Part shown: positions 16,310-24,070 of the stretch, piece after piece
How positions within the stretch are numbered: the stretch's first letter is position 1
How the letters are laid out: each line of letters opens with the position of its first letter
Program-made: the position numbers and the translations under genes
Assembly (NCBI GenBank): GCA_947167935.1
Contig: CAMVJU010000020.1
Coordinates: forward strand, 1-35,373
Length of the DNA: 35,373 nucleotides
Direction of reading: 5' to 3'
Source: an uncultured Prevotellaceae bacterium
GTDB taxonomy: Bacteria; Bacteroidota; Bacteroidia; Bacteroidales; Bacteroidaceae
The notes under the pieces: model-generated
What the model was told of the DNA's origin: nothing
The model's input: only the letters and a program-made list of their open reading frames with translations
The model's database searches: none

Positions 16310-17176
16310 TTATGCCATATCGTTAGCGTCAGTGCTCTTTTTTGATGAAGAAGTCCTCTTCACGCCAGTGCCCGAAGAGCGACGACGGGTCGTCTTCTTC
16401 TCGTCCTGACCTACGGCCTTCTCAGTCTTCACTCCAGCCAGCTCAGGATCGATGAGGATACGTCCGCAGTATTCGCAAACGATGATCTTCTTGTGCATCT
16501 TGATGTCGAGCTGACGCTGGGGCGGAATCTTGTTGAAGCAGCCGCCACAGGCATCACGCTGCACATAGACAATGCCCAGACCGTTGCGGGCGTTCTTGCG
16601 GATGCGCTTGAACGAGGTGAGCAGACGCGGCTCAATCTTTGCCTCCAGCTCATGGGCTTTTTCACGCAGGTTCTCTTCCTCGTTGCGAGTCTCGTCCATA
16701 ATCTCGTCCAGCTCGCTCTTCTTCACATCCAGGTCGCCCTGCTTCTCTTCGAGCACAGCGGCGCTGCTGTCCAGCTCCACATTCTTCTCCTCGATGCGGC
16801 GAGTGGCCTCGTTGATCTTCTTGTTGCAGAGCTCAATCTCAAGTGACTGGAACTCTATCTCTTTCGAGAGCGTATCAAACTCGCGATTGTTTCTTACCTC
16901 ATTGAGCTGCTGCTTATAGCGGTCAACATTGGCCTGACTCTCAATAATCTCGCCACGCTTCTGCGAGATGGCGCGCTCAAACTCATCAATCTCAGCCTTG
17001 ATGCGGTCGATGCGGGTGGTGAGGCCCTCAATCTCTGCCTCCAGGTCTTCCACCTCAAGAGGTAGCTCGCCACGCAGAGCTTTCTTCTCGTCGATGGCCG
17101 ATAAGGCGGTCTGCAACTGGAACAATGTCTTCAGTTTCTCCTCTACGGAGAGGTCGGTTGGATCTTTCTTTGCCAT
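16310..17176 (-). CDS. Coiled-coil protein with C4 zinc ribbon
   Basis: Cytoplasmic protein of 288 residues of the zinc-ribbon family that includes Helicobacter HP0958 and chlamydial CT398. Residues about 10-190 are strongly heptad-like and rich in Glu, Lys and Leu, indicating a long antiparallel coiled coil. Two CxxC pairs follow: CGGC (in DACGGCFNKIPP) and CEYCGRIL, likely binding one zinc. A basic, Ser/Thr-rich tail with RRRSS ends the protein. The gene follows the Nif3-like gene on the same strand after a 42-nt repeat-containing spacer. That pairing is common in Bacteroidota. The molecular function is unclear. Confidence 0.87.
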   Translation of the reverse strand: MAKKDPTDLSVEEKLKTLFQLQTALSAIDEKKALRGELPLEVEDLEAEIEGLTTRIDRIKAEIDEFERAISQKRGEIIESQANVDRYKQQLNEVRNNREFDTLSKEIEFQSLEIELCNKKINEATRRIEEKNVELDSSAAVLEEKQGDLDVKKSELDEIMDETRNEEENLREKAHELEAKIEPRLLTSFKRIRKNARNGLGIVYVQRDACGGCFNKIPPQRQLDIKMHKKIIVCEYCGRILIDPELAGVKTEKAVGQDEKKTTRRRSSGTGVKRTSSSKKSTDANDMA

Positions 17177-17183
17177 AAAACTA

Positions 17184-17213
17184 ATTTACAATTTGACTAT
17201 TTACAATTTACTA
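17184..17213. repeat. 15-nt (7+8) direct repeat between Nif3-like and zinc-ribbon genes
   Basis: ATTTACAATTTGACT is followed directly by ATTTACAATTTACTA, which differs only near its end. A 7-8 nt sub-period is visible. The repeat fills most of the 42-nt spacer upstream of the zinc-ribbon start codon. Confidence 0.6.
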
Positions 17214-17218
17214 TTTTA

Positions 17219-18019
17219 TTACAGGTACAATATCGGATTCGTGTTGGTCTTTGCTATCTTGCAACGCACGTCAGGCCAATCCCTGCCGATGACGTCGCGC
17301 AGCAGCTCAGCAGTAAAGTGCTCGCTCTCGTAATGGCCGATGACGCAAATCTGAATCTGCTGCTCATGACCAAAATACTGGTGGTAGTGCATCTCGCCGG
17401 TGATGAAGGCATCGGCCCCGTTGGCGATGACCTCGTCGAGGAGGAAGTCACCGACTCCGCCACAAATGGCCACCTTGCTAATGGGACGCAGAAGCAACTC
17501 ATTGCACATGGCACAGTTGGCCTCCATGCGGTCCTTCACAAGGGCAATGAAGGCACGGGCATCCATCGGCTCCTCCAGCTCGCCCATCACCCATTGGCCT
17601 TTCTCGGCGGGGGAACCGCTGAGCGCACCGTCCTCGGGCTCGAGGCCGAAGTGCACATGCTGCAGCCCAAGACGCTCAGCAATCTTGAAGTTCACACCAC
17701 CACGGGCATTGTCAAGATTGGTATGCAGCGACACTACGGCCACATCGTTCAGAATGGCCTTACGCACAGTACGTTGCACGTCAGTCGCGTCACTCACCTG
17801 CTTCAACCCACGGAAGAGCAGGGGATGATGGCTCACCACGAGATTGCAGCCCTTGGCCACAGCCTCGTCAATGATGGACTCGGTCACGTCCAGACACAAT
17901 AAGGCCCCTGAAACCTCCGCCTCTGTCAACCCAATCTGCAGGCCAGCATTGTCCCAGCTTTCCTGCAGCGGCAGGGGCGCGAATCTTTCAAGGGCTTCCA
18001 GCACTTGTTTTATTTTCAC
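17219..18019 (-). CDS. Nif3-like dinuclear metal centre protein
   Basis: Member of the Nif3/YbgI (GTP cyclohydrolase I type 2 homologue) family, 266 residues, which forms hexameric rings holding two metal ions per subunit. Visible family features are SWDNAGLQIG (about residues 20-29), VVSHHPLLFRG, VVSLHTNLDNARGGVN, and near the C-terminus GADAFITGEMHYHQYFGHE and IGHYESEHFTAELL. Biochemical function is debated; proposals include a role in GTP or cofactor metabolism. The start at 18019 lies 34 nt after a good promoter. It leads a two-gene unit with the zinc-ribbon gene. Confidence 0.92.
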   Translation of the reverse strand: MKIKQVLEALERFAPLPLQESWDNAGLQIGLTEAEVSGALLCLDVTESIIDEAVAKGCNLVVSHHPLLFRGLKQVSDATDVQRTVRKAILNDVAVVSLHTNLDNARGGVNFKIAERLGLQHVHFGLEPEDGALSGSPAEKGQWVMGELEEPMDARAFIALVKDRMEANCAMCNELLLRPISKVAICGGVGDFLLDEVIANGADAFITGEMHYHQYFGHEQQIQICVIGHYESEHFTAELLRDVIGRDWPDVRCKIAKTNTNPILYL

Positions 18020-18053
18020 GCTCTAATGTCGCTAAATATAATGTTAAGGGCTG

Positions 18054-18086
18054 CAAAGTTACTGCTTTTCTGCGTAATAGCACAAA
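18054..18086 (-). promoter_or_regulatory. Promoter of the Nif3-like gene (TTTG-N21-TAACTTTG)
   Basis: On the minus strand, TTTG at 18086-18083 and TAACTTTG at 18061-18054, spacing 21 nt. Position and orientation fit the gene starting at 18019. Confidence 0.72.
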
Positions 18087-18123
18087 AAAGCCGCAACATT
18101 TAAAGAATAATTAACAAATCTGA

Positions 18124-18975
18124 TTACCACTCATTGAGGGTTGACACAGCCTCGACGGCATCCTCCACATCATCAGGAAGCATGTGGAAGAAGTTGAAGC
18201 CTGTGCGCTGCTCCACATCGTCTACACTCACGGCCTGCTGACGCCAAGGCTGGCGATGACCGTCGTTGGTGAAGATGAAGCCAACGGCAGCGGGTGTCGG
18301 GCGCATACGGCATACGACCTTGAAAAAACCAGAGGGCACGGTGACATGATTGCGTCCTATCTGCCGAGGGTTCTCATCCTCGAAAAGCGGCCCGCAGACA
18401 ATGGTCAGCTCGCCATAGCGACGCGCCCAAGTACGGCATTGCATCTCCAGGTCGTTCCAGTCCTCTTTGTTCAGGCCGTGATTCTGCGGACAGATGTTCG
18501 TCAGCAGAAACGACTGCGTCATCGCCTCCTCGTCCCATTTGTTGTCACCAGCAGGACACATGTGACCACGATCATAGCGTGAGTTATAGAAGTCCTGGAA
18601 GGTAGCGCGTGGTGCAGCCACGTCGGTATCCTCCTCAAAACGCTCATTCTCGCGCTGGATGCTGCCGTAGGTGTGTTCCTTCGTCAGCGTCCAAGCCACC
18701 CAGTTGGGACATTTCGTCTGCTTGTTATAGCTGGTAACGTATGCCTTTCTCGTCAGCATCTTTTCGCTGACGCCACGACCCACGTGCTGTTTCGTCAGGT
18801 CAACGGGCTGTTGTGACTCATTGGCCCCATTAGTCTCATTAGTCCCATTGGACTCATGGGTCTGCTGAGACTGCGAGAAGGTGCTGATCTGTCCTACGGA
18901 CTGTGTATTCGTACGACGGCAGAAAGTCAACAACATGCAGGTGACAAGTGCCATCAGAAAAAATAGTCTGTTCAT
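18124..18975 (-). CDS. Secreted DNA/RNA non-specific endonuclease
   Basis: Predicted exported metal-dependent nuclease of 283 residues (Serratia nuclease/EndoG family) that would cut DNA and RNA without strong sequence preference. The N-terminus MNRLFFLMALVTCMLLTFC is a signal peptide or poor lipobox (LTFC). The active-site motif is YDRGHMCPAGDN with His138. The metal-ligand region is TNICPQNHGLNKEDWNDLE, probably Asn169. Residues 41-56 (ESNGTNETNGANESQQ) are low complexity, encoded by 9-nt repeats between signal peptide and catalytic domain. It has its own promoter and is divergent from the DUF308-like gene. Together with the secreted nuclease-like protein at 20499-21578 and uridine kinase between them, it may serve nucleic-acid scavenging (inference). 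Confidence 0.9.
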   Translation of the reverse strand: MNRLFFLMALVTCMLLTFCRRTNTQSVGQISTFSQSQQTHESNGTNETNGANESQQPVDLTKQHVGRGVSEKMLTRKAYVTSYNKQTKCPNWVAWTLTKEHTYGSIQRENERFEEDTDVAAPRATFQDFYNSRYDRGHMCPAGDNKWDEEAMTQSFLLTNICPQNHGLNKEDWNDLEMQCRTWARRYGELTIVCGPLFEDENPRQIGRNHVTVPSGFFKVVCRMRPTPAAVGFIFTNDGHRQPWRQQAVSVDDVEQRTGFNFFHMLPDDVEDAVEAVSTLNEW

Positions 18976-18997
18976 GGTTATATTCTCATTTGCGCTG

Positions 18998-19030
18998 CAA
19001 AGATACTATTTTCCCATGAAAAAAACCAAC
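18998..19030 (-). promoter_or_regulatory. Promoter of the secreted nuclease (GTTG-N21-TATCTTTG)
   Basis: On the minus strand, GTTG at 19030-19027 and TATCTTTG at 19005-18998, spacing 21 nt. The ATG at 18975 follows 22 nt later. Confidence 0.75.
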
Positions 19031-19077
19031 GTTGGATATATAAAAATGTACGCGAAGGGAAAATTCTTCATTAAAAA

Positions 19078-19109
19078 GTTGGAGGTTTGAGCTATTCTTC
19101 GTATCTTTG
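19078..19109 (+). promoter_or_regulatory. Promoter of the DUF308-like gene (GTTG-N20-TATCTTTG)
   Basis: GTTG at 19078-19081 and TATCTTTG at 19102-19109, spacing 20 nt. This shows that translation starts at ATG 19132 rather than at the in-frame TTG at 19087, which lies within the promoter. Confidence 0.78.
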
Positions 19110-19131
19110 CAAAACAATAAACGAGAACCTT

Positions 19132-19797
19132 ATGAAACTATTCCAAATTTCCATTATCCGCGCCATCGCGGCTATTGTCGTGGGCGTACTGCTGCTGAAG
19201 TATGACGAGGCAGTGTTGAAAGGACTGACCATTGCTATGGGTATTATGTTCCTCATTGCCGGCGTGGTCTCACTAGTGGGATGGATTAATCAGCGGCGCA
19301 AGAAGGCCGACTTCCGCGTGATGGACGACGGTGAGGGCGGCAAGACCAAGGGCGACGACAGCCAGCCAATGTTCCCCATCGTGGGTCTGGGCAGCGTATT
19401 GCTGGGCCTGATACTGTCGCTGACGCAGACCGCCGACTTCCTGACATGGGCAATGTACCTGCTGGGCGGCGTCCTGATATTGGGTGGTCTCAACCTGATG
19501 ATGAACCTGCTGTCGGCACGTAAGATGGAGCCTGTTGACGGCGTGCTTTGGATAGCCCCTGCCCTTATCGTGATAGCTGCGCTGTTCGCCATGATTAAAG
19601 GCCTGGTGCCTGCCAAGACGACAACCACCATTCTGGGCGTGACCTCGCTGGTCTATGCCATTGCCGAAATGGTTTACTCATTCCTTTTCTACCGTATCCG
19701 CAAGCGCTATGAGCTGACACAGGCTCAGGTGCGACGCGCCTCTGAATACAGCAGAGCCAAAGCCGAAGACGGCGAGATCGTGGAGGTCAAAGATTGA
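19132..19797 (+). CDS. DUF308 (HdeD-like) integral membrane protein
   Basis: Membrane protein of 221 residues. Hydrophobic segments alternate with short loops: about 7-20, 28-48, 82-97, 101-125, 138-155 and 165-190, giving about six membrane spans. The overall pattern resembles DUF308/HdeD-like proteins, some of which are linked to acid resistance in enterobacteria; function here is unknown. A charged loop (RRKKADFRVMDDGEGGKTKG) follows the second span, and the C-terminus is charged and cytoplasmic-looking. It is followed by uridine kinase 32 nt downstream and probably shares its transcript. Confidence 0.75.
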   Translation: MKLFQISIIRAIAAIVVGVLLLKYDEAVLKGLTIAMGIMFLIAGVVSLVGWINQRRKKADFRVMDDGEGGKTKGDDSQPMFPIVGLGSVLLGLILSLTQTADFLTWAMYLLGGVLILGGLNLMMNLLSARKMEPVDGVLWIAPALIVIAALFAMIKGLVPAKTTTTILGVTSLVYAIAEMVYSFLFYRIRKRYELTQAQVRRASEYSRAKAEDGEIVEVKD

Positions 19798-19817
19798 AAG
19801 TTTAAGGTTAAAAGTTA
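19797..19817 (+). repeat. Three-unit heptamer repeat before uridine kinase gene
   Basis: Units AAAGTTT, AAGGTTA, AAAGTTA in register. The repeat begins at the last base of the upstream stop codon and ends 12 nt before the udk ATG. Confidence 0.5.
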
Positions 19818-19829
19818 ACAAATCATACT

Positions 19830-20444
19830 ATGACAATCATAGGAATAGCAGGCGGAACGGGTTCGGGCAAGACCACCGTCGTGAAGCATATCGCCCAGGC
19901 GTTGCCGCCACACTGTGTGGCTGTGGTGCCCCTTGACTCGTATTATAACGACACCACGAACATGACTCCCGAGGAGCGCAAGGCTATCAACTTCGACCAT
20001 CCTGATGCCTTCGACTGGAAACTGCTGACAGAGCAAATCCACATGCTGAAGAGTGGCAAGGCCATCGAGCAGCCCACCTACTCCTACATCGAAAGCAACC
20101 GCCAGAAGGAGACCATCCATGTGGAGCCTAAGCCCGTCATCATCATCGAAGGCATTATGACGCTGCACTACAAGAAATTACGCGACATGATGGACCTGAA
20201 GATATTTGTCGACACCGACAGCGACGTGCGCCTCATCCGCAATATCCGTCGCGATGTGGTAGAGCGCGGTCGTACTGTCGACATGGTGCTCAACCGCTAT
20301 GAGAAGGTGCTGAAGCCCATGCACGACCAGTTCATCGAACCCACCAAAAAGTTTGCCGACCTTATTATCCCCTGGGGTGGCGACAACAAGACCGGCATAC
20401 ACATTCTCAAGACTTACATCGAGGGCATCGTTACAGGCGTCTAA
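19830..20444 (+). CDS. udk: Uridine kinase
   Basis: Phosphorylates uridine and cytidine to UMP and CMP in pyrimidine salvage, in the cytoplasm. It has 204 residues, typical of the family. Walker A is GGTGSGKTT (about residues 7-15). Further landmarks are PLDSYYND, NFDHPDAFDW, a Tyr-rich PTYSYIESNRQKET, and VIIIEGIMTLHYKKLRDMMDLKIFVD, with RRDVVERGRT downstream. The start ATG and the N-terminal MTIIGIAGGTGSG fit the family start. It is co-oriented with the DUF308-like gene and ends before a strong bidirectional terminator. Confidence 0.95.
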   Translation: MTIIGIAGGTGSGKTTVVKHIAQALPPHCVAVVPLDSYYNDTTNMTPEERKAINFDHPDAFDWKLLTEQIHMLKSGKAIEQPTYSYIESNRQKETIHVEPKPVIIIEGIMTLHYKKLRDMMDLKIFVDTDSDVRLIRNIRRDVVERGRTVDMVLNRYEKVLKPMHDQFIEPTKKFADLIIPWGGDNKTGIHILKTYIEGIVTGV

Positions 20445-20460
20445 CACCAAGTTGTATTAC

Positions 20461-20500
20461 AACATAAAGGCTGGCTCCCATCAGAACCAGCCTTTATGTT
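20461..20500. terminator. Bidirectional terminator between udk and the EEP-family gene
   Basis: A 14-bp perfect stem (AACATAAAGGCTGG with CCAGCCTTTATGTT) and a 12-nt loop. The distal arm overlaps the stop codon of the convergent gene, which ends at 20499. Confidence 0.8.
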
Positions 20501-21578
20501 ATTGAGCCTCTTTCACCACATAGACAACGGTAGGAAGGTGGTCGCTATAGCCATCGAGCCAAACGCCACCGGCATGTGTACGCTTGGTGTTGCCCTTATA
20601 GCGGCCTTCACGCTGGAAGAGATAGTCACGACGGAAAACCTGATGCCCGTAATATTTCAGCGTCGAGGTGTCTATTTTCTTCAAGTCAACGGGTTTGCCG
20701 CTCTTCATATGCTTGGTGTCGAGTAGCGTCTTTGAGAGGATAATCTGGTCGAAGAGGTTCCAGCCGCCATCATATTGCAGGGTGCCTGTACCTGAAGCCA
20801 GTACGTCCCACCAGGGATTCCACAAGCCACCCTCTTCCACATCCTTGATTTTGCGTACAGCACCCAAAGCCTCGGACATAGACTTGTCCTGCGGATCGTC
20901 GTTCATATCACCCATAATGAACAACTTTACATTGGGATTCTCACGCAACAGCTCTTCCTTCACTTCGCGTATCTGTCGGCCACCCTCCTCACGATAGAAG
21001 GACACTGCGAAACGCGACGGTAAATGGTTGACGATGATGGCCACATCCTCGCCAGCCAAGGTACCCTTCACAGTAAGGAAGCCACGCGTGGCACGCAGGG
21101 AGTCTTCTGGTTTGACGTAAACATAGGGCACAAGCTTGACGTCATTCACCTTAAAGAGCCTCGGGTTGTAGAGCAATGCGCAGTCCACGCCACGCTGGTC
21201 GGGCCCCTCAATGTGCACGAACTGCATGTTGCGGGCTTTCAGCGGCTCCTGCTCACACAGGTCAGTGAGGCACTTGGCATTCTCAACCTCGCTGACGCCA
21301 ATAGCTGCACAACCGATGGGGATGCGGTCAGTACCCATCTCAGACAGCACCTGCGCCATATTGCGCAGCTTGTGCGTATACTTCAGTCCCGTCCAGCGGT
21401 TTGTACCGTCCGGCAGGTACTCGTAGTCGTTATGACCCACGTCGTGGCAGGTATCAAACAAGTTCTCAAGATTGTAGAAGCCAATGCCATAGAGTTGGTA
21501 CTGCTTCTGCTGTGCATTAACGCCCGTCACTCCTATTAGAAGCAACGCTGCAAGGAAAAGAAAGGTCTTTTTCATCAT
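20499..21578 (-). CDS. Exported endonuclease/exonuclease/phosphatase family protein
   Basis: Predicted exported metal-dependent phosphoesterase of 359 residues. The signal peptide is MMKKTFLFLAALLLIGVTGVNA, cleaved before QQK; either of the two first methionines could start it. Fold landmarks occur in order: GFYNLENLFDT, IGVSEVENAKCL, DCALLYNP, VNHLPSRF, IMGDMNDDP and, near the C-terminus, YSDHLPTVV, with the catalytic His of the family. Substrates in the family include nucleic acids, inositol phosphates and sphingolipids, so nuclease is only one possibility. The -7 box lies 23 nt upstream. It is convergent with udk and divergent from dapA. Confidence 0.9.
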   Translation of the reverse strand: MMKKTFLFLAALLLIGVTGVNAQQKQYQLYGIGFYNLENLFDTCHDVGHNDYEYLPDGTNRWTGLKYTHKLRNMAQVLSEMGTDRIPIGCAAIGVSEVENAKCLTDLCEQEPLKARNMQFVHIEGPDQRGVDCALLYNPRLFKVNDVKLVPYVYVKPEDSLRATRGFLTVKGTLAGEDVAIIVNHLPSRFAVSFYREEGGRQIREVKEELLRENPNVKLFIMGDMNDDPQDKSMSEALGAVRKIKDVEEGGLWNPWWDVLASGTGTLQYDGGWNLFDQIILSKTLLDTKHMKSGKPVDLKKIDTSTLKYYGHQVFRRDYLFQREGRYKGNTKRTHAGGVWLDGYSDHLPTVVYVVKEAQ

Positions 21579-21600
21579 AGGTCAGTATTTTTATTGGGGC

Positions 21601-21608
21601 AAAGATAG
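21601..21608 (-). promoter_or_regulatory. -7 box of the EEP-family gene (TATCTTTG)
   Basis: On the minus strand, TATCTTTG at 21608-21601 matches TAnnTTTG. At the expected -33 position there is heptamer-repeat sequence and no TTG or TTTG. Confidence 0.5.
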
Positions 21609-21614
21609 TGAAAA

Positions 21615-21641
21615 GTTAGGAGTTGACAGTCAGTTATAGGT
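21615..21641. repeat. Degenerate heptamer repeat, left arm of dapA upstream region
   Basis: Units AGTTAGG, AGTTGAC, AGTCAGT, then TATAGG. The first 11 bases of GTTAGGAGTTG (21616-21626) are the reverse complement of CAACTCCTAAC at 21696-21706, so the two repeat arrays face each other across the spacer. Confidence 0.5.
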
Positions 21642-21689
21642 AGTTTGTTTTCTTGATTTAACATAATTTATATTTAGCCCTTTGGCAAA

Positions 21690-21720
21690 AACTCCCAACT
21701 CCTAACTCCTAACTCCTAAC
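21690..21720. repeat. Heptamer repeat upstream of dapA
   Basis: AACTCCC followed by three exact AACTCCT units and AAC. It ends 7 nt before the dapA -7 box and occupies the place where a -33 element would be. Confidence 0.8.
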
Positions 21721-21727
21721 TTTTTTG

Positions 21728-21735
21728 TACCTTTG
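21728..21735 (+). promoter_or_regulatory. -7 box of dapA (TACCTTTG)
   Basis: TACCTTTG matches the -7 consensus and lies 22 nt before the ATG at 21758. The upstream -33 position falls in the AACTCCT repeat and shows no TTG or TTTG. Confidence 0.55.
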
Positions 21736-21757
21736 CACCCAAATTAGAAAAACTCTT

Positions 21758-22645
21758 ATGGTTTACAATATTTTCAAGGGCCTGGGCATCGCTTTAGTAA
21801 CGCCATTCAAGCAGAACGGCGAGGTTGACTACGAGGCATTGCTGCGCTTAGTGGAATACCAACTGGAGAACGGTGCCGACTTCTTCTGCATCCTGGCCAC
21901 GACGGGCGAGACGCCCACGCTGACCCGCGAAGAGAAACAGCGCATTAAGGATTTGGTTGTAGATAAGGTACAGGCACGTGTACCTATCTTAATGGGCTGT
22001 GGCGGCTATAACACCGCCGCCGTGGTGGAAGAGCTGAAGACGGGCGATTTCAAGGGCATCGACGGTGTGCTGAGTGTTTGTCCTTATTATAACAAACCAT
22101 CACAGGAAGGTCTTTATCAGCATTTCAAGACCATCGCCGCTGCTACCGAGCTGCCAGTAGTGCTTTACAACGTGCCTGGTCGTACTGGCGTCAACATGAA
22201 AGCTGAGACCACCGTACGTCTGGCCCGCGACTGTCAGAATATTGTAGCCATCAAGGAGGCCAGCGGTAATCTGGAACAGGTGGATGAAATCATCAAGAAC
22301 AAGCCACGTGACTTCGACGTCATCTCCGGCGACGACTCGCTGACGTTCCCGATGGTGAGCTGTGGTGCCGTTGGCGTCATCTCAGTTATCGGCAATGCGC
22401 TGCCTAAGGAGTTCTCAAAGATGATACGCTTGCAGATGCGGGGTGAGTATGAACCCGCCCGCAAGATCCATCACCGTTTCACGGATTTATTCTCGCTACT
22501 TTTCGTCGACGGCAACCCCGCTGGCGTGAAGGCCATGCTGCACGAGATGGGCTTCATCGAAAACGTGCTGCGCCTGCCGCTTGTGCCCACACGCATCAGC
22601 ACGCTGCAGCGGATGAGCGAGATTATGAAAGAGCTGAAAATCTAG
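21758..22645 (+). CDS. dapA: 4-hydroxy-tetrahydrodipicolinate synthase
   Basis: Condenses pyruvate with aspartate semialdehyde, the first committed step of lysine and diaminopimelate synthesis, in the cytoplasm. It has 295 residues, normal length. The frame extends upstream to 21725, but ATG 21758 gives the family N-terminus (FKGLGIALVTPF) and leaves room for the promoter. Motifs are the dihydroxyacetone-like ATTGETPTL loop, CPYYNKPSQEGLYQHF, YNVPGRTGVN with the catalytic Tyr, and the Schiff-base Lys in AIKEASGN. It is convergent with the PP2C gene, with only 6 nt between the stop codons and no hairpin terminator. Confidence 0.96.
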   Translation: MVYNIFKGLGIALVTPFKQNGEVDYEALLRLVEYQLENGADFFCILATTGETPTLTREEKQRIKDLVVDKVQARVPILMGCGGYNTAAVVEELKTGDFKGIDGVLSVCPYYNKPSQEGLYQHFKTIAAATELPVVLYNVPGRTGVNMKAETTVRLARDCQNIVAIKEASGNLEQVDEIIKNKPRDFDVISGDDSLTFPMVSCGAVGVISVIGNALPKEFSKMIRLQMRGEYEPARKIHHRFTDLFSLLFVDGNPAGVKAMLHEMGFIENVLRLPLVPTRISTLQRMSEIMKELKI

Positions 22646-22651
22646 GGAATC

Positions 22652-23896
22652 CTAGAAATCTATCACATCATTATAATTCACGCCAGGCATATTTTTCTCT
22701 GACGCCTGCGGCTTTAGCGACTGAGGCTCCGGGTCAGGGTTTGCCGGGTCTTTCTGTCTCAGGATTTCCTCCTTGACACTTGTTTCCCCGTCTTCTTCGT
22801 CTTCGTTTTCGTCTTCGTCTTCTTCGTCCTCAGAAACCACCAATTCCGTTGAAGTATCGTTGCCCTTACCAGAATCTTCGTCCTTATCACCCTTATCGCC
22901 CTTACCATTGAATAGCAGGAAAGCAGCAGCAGCAATGGCGAGCAATAAAAGAATGAGCAGATAGACGTATTTTTTCTTAGAAACTTTCTGCATCATAGTT
23001 CCCTGAGGAGGTGTCGTGATGACAGGACTGTCTTTGGCAACCATATCCCACACCTCGTCCTTACGGGTGTCGTTCAGGGCCTTGTTCTTTCGGCGTGCCT
23101 CTTCCTCATCGCTGAGCAACTGTTCATCTCCAGGCTCGTGCTCCACATCTTTAACATGTATAAGATAAGCGGAGTGGTTATCGGCATTTTCTTCAGTACG
23201 ATTGATAAGTTCGGCAGCCTTCTCCTCGTCAGAGACATCCATGTTCAGGATAGAAAGCAACTCGTCGTCCTCCATATTCTCCAGCATACCGTCGCTGCAA
23301 AGGTAGAAATAGTCGCCAGGACGTATGTCGGTAATATGCACCAGCGTAGCCTTCGAGCGTTCCTCCTGGAAAGGCTGCATGGCTTTGAGAATGATGTTCT
23401 TACGCTGCGAGGTGCCCATCTCGTTATAGCTGATCTCGCCCAGTTCATAGAGCTGCTGCACCAGCGAGTGGTCACGTGAGCGGTAGAGCACCTGACCCGA
23501 CTGCGGCCGCAAGTGGTAAATACGACTGTCGCCAATATGCGCCACCAGGCATCCACCCTTGTGCAGACAGAGGAAAGTCATGGTAGTACCCATCTTGCCT
23601 TCGCAATTCACATCGGCAGCATCGAGCGTATCAAAGGCCTGTGCCAAGGCCTGTCCGAACAGCTGGTCACTCAGGGCCTCGCCCACGGGCAGCGTATCCT
23701 CAATAGCCTGTGCCATCCCCTGACACACGGCGGCACTGGCCACTTCGCCTTTATCATGTCCGCCCATACCGTCGCATACCAAGAAAAGGCGGTCGTCAGC
23801 GGTAGCTAAACCTGCTTCTGGAAAGATGGTATCCTCCTGATTCTTCCGCTTTCCAAGCTCATGGATGGCTTGAGGAGTATATAACTGGAACTTCAT
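22652..23896 (-). CDS. PP2C-family Ser/Thr protein phosphatase, membrane-anchored
   Basis: Predicted metal-dependent phosphatase of 414 residues. The N-terminal catalytic domain (about 1-245) has the PP2C landmarks FLVCDGMGGHDKGEVAS, GTTMTFLCLH, LVAHIGDSRIY, RDHSLVQQL and YLCSDGMLENM. A linker follows, then one membrane segment (about 310-330, YVYLLILLLLAIAAAAFLLF). After this comes a highly acidic stretch (EDEEDEDENEDEEDGE) encoded by GAAGAC/GAAAAC hexamers, then a Pro-rich end. The topology puts the catalytic domain in the cytoplasm and the acidic tail in the periplasm. A membrane-anchored Ser/Thr kinase with matching architecture is encoded 3.5 kb away, which makes it a plausible opposing partner (inference). 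Confidence 0.92.
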   Translation of the reverse strand: MKFQLYTPQAIHELGKRKNQEDTIFPEAGLATADDRLFLVCDGMGGHDKGEVASAAVCQGMAQAIEDTLPVGEALSDQLFGQALAQAFDTLDAADVNCEGKMGTTMTFLCLHKGGCLVAHIGDSRIYHLRPQSGQVLYRSRDHSLVQQLYELGEISYNEMGTSQRKNIILKAMQPFQEERSKATLVHITDIRPGDYFYLCSDGMLENMEDDELLSILNMDVSDEEKAAELINRTEENADNHSAYLIHVKDVEHEPGDEQLLSDEEEARRKNKALNDTRKDEVWDMVAKDSPVITTPPQGTMMQKVSKKKYVYLLILLLLAIAAAAFLLFNGKGDKGDKDEDSGKGNDTSTELVVSEDEEDEDENEDEEDGETSVKEEILRQKDPANPDPEPQSLKPQASEKNMPGVNYNDVIDF

Positions 23897-23949
23897 GCGT
23901 CTATTTGTTTAAGTCCGACTGAGAAACGACTCAGTATTGTAATTCGCCG

Positions 23950-23980
23950 CAAAGATAGACATAATATTTGAAATGACAAA
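23950..23980 (-). promoter_or_regulatory. Promoter of the PP2C gene (TTTG-N19-TATCTTTG)
   Basis: On the minus strand, TTTG at 23980-23977 and TATCTTTG at 23957-23950, spacing 19 nt. The 5' leader of about 45 nt contains a 6-bp inverted repeat (ACTGAG and CTCAGT). Confidence 0.7.
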
Positions 23981-24021
23981 AGAAAATAGCCCGAATGTTA
24001 TGCCCTTTCATTCTTTTTTCG

Positions 24022-24029
24022 TACCTTTG
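24022..24029 (+). promoter_or_regulatory. -7 box of pheT (TACCTTTG)
   Basis: TACCTTTG matches the -7 consensus and lies 41 nt before the pheT ATG. No clear TTG or TTTG is seen at the -33 position. The gene is divergent from the PP2C gene. Confidence 0.55.
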
Positions 24030-24070
24030 CACCCAAAATCAACAAAACAGTAAATTGAAAAATACCAAAG

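Noticed and set aside
19087..19131. TTG start for the DUF308-like protein
   Set aside because: It lies upstream of the -7 box at 19102-19109, so it would not be in the mRNA.
21725..21757. Upstream start of dapA
   Set aside because: The extension overlaps the -7 box, and the family N-terminus begins at 21758.
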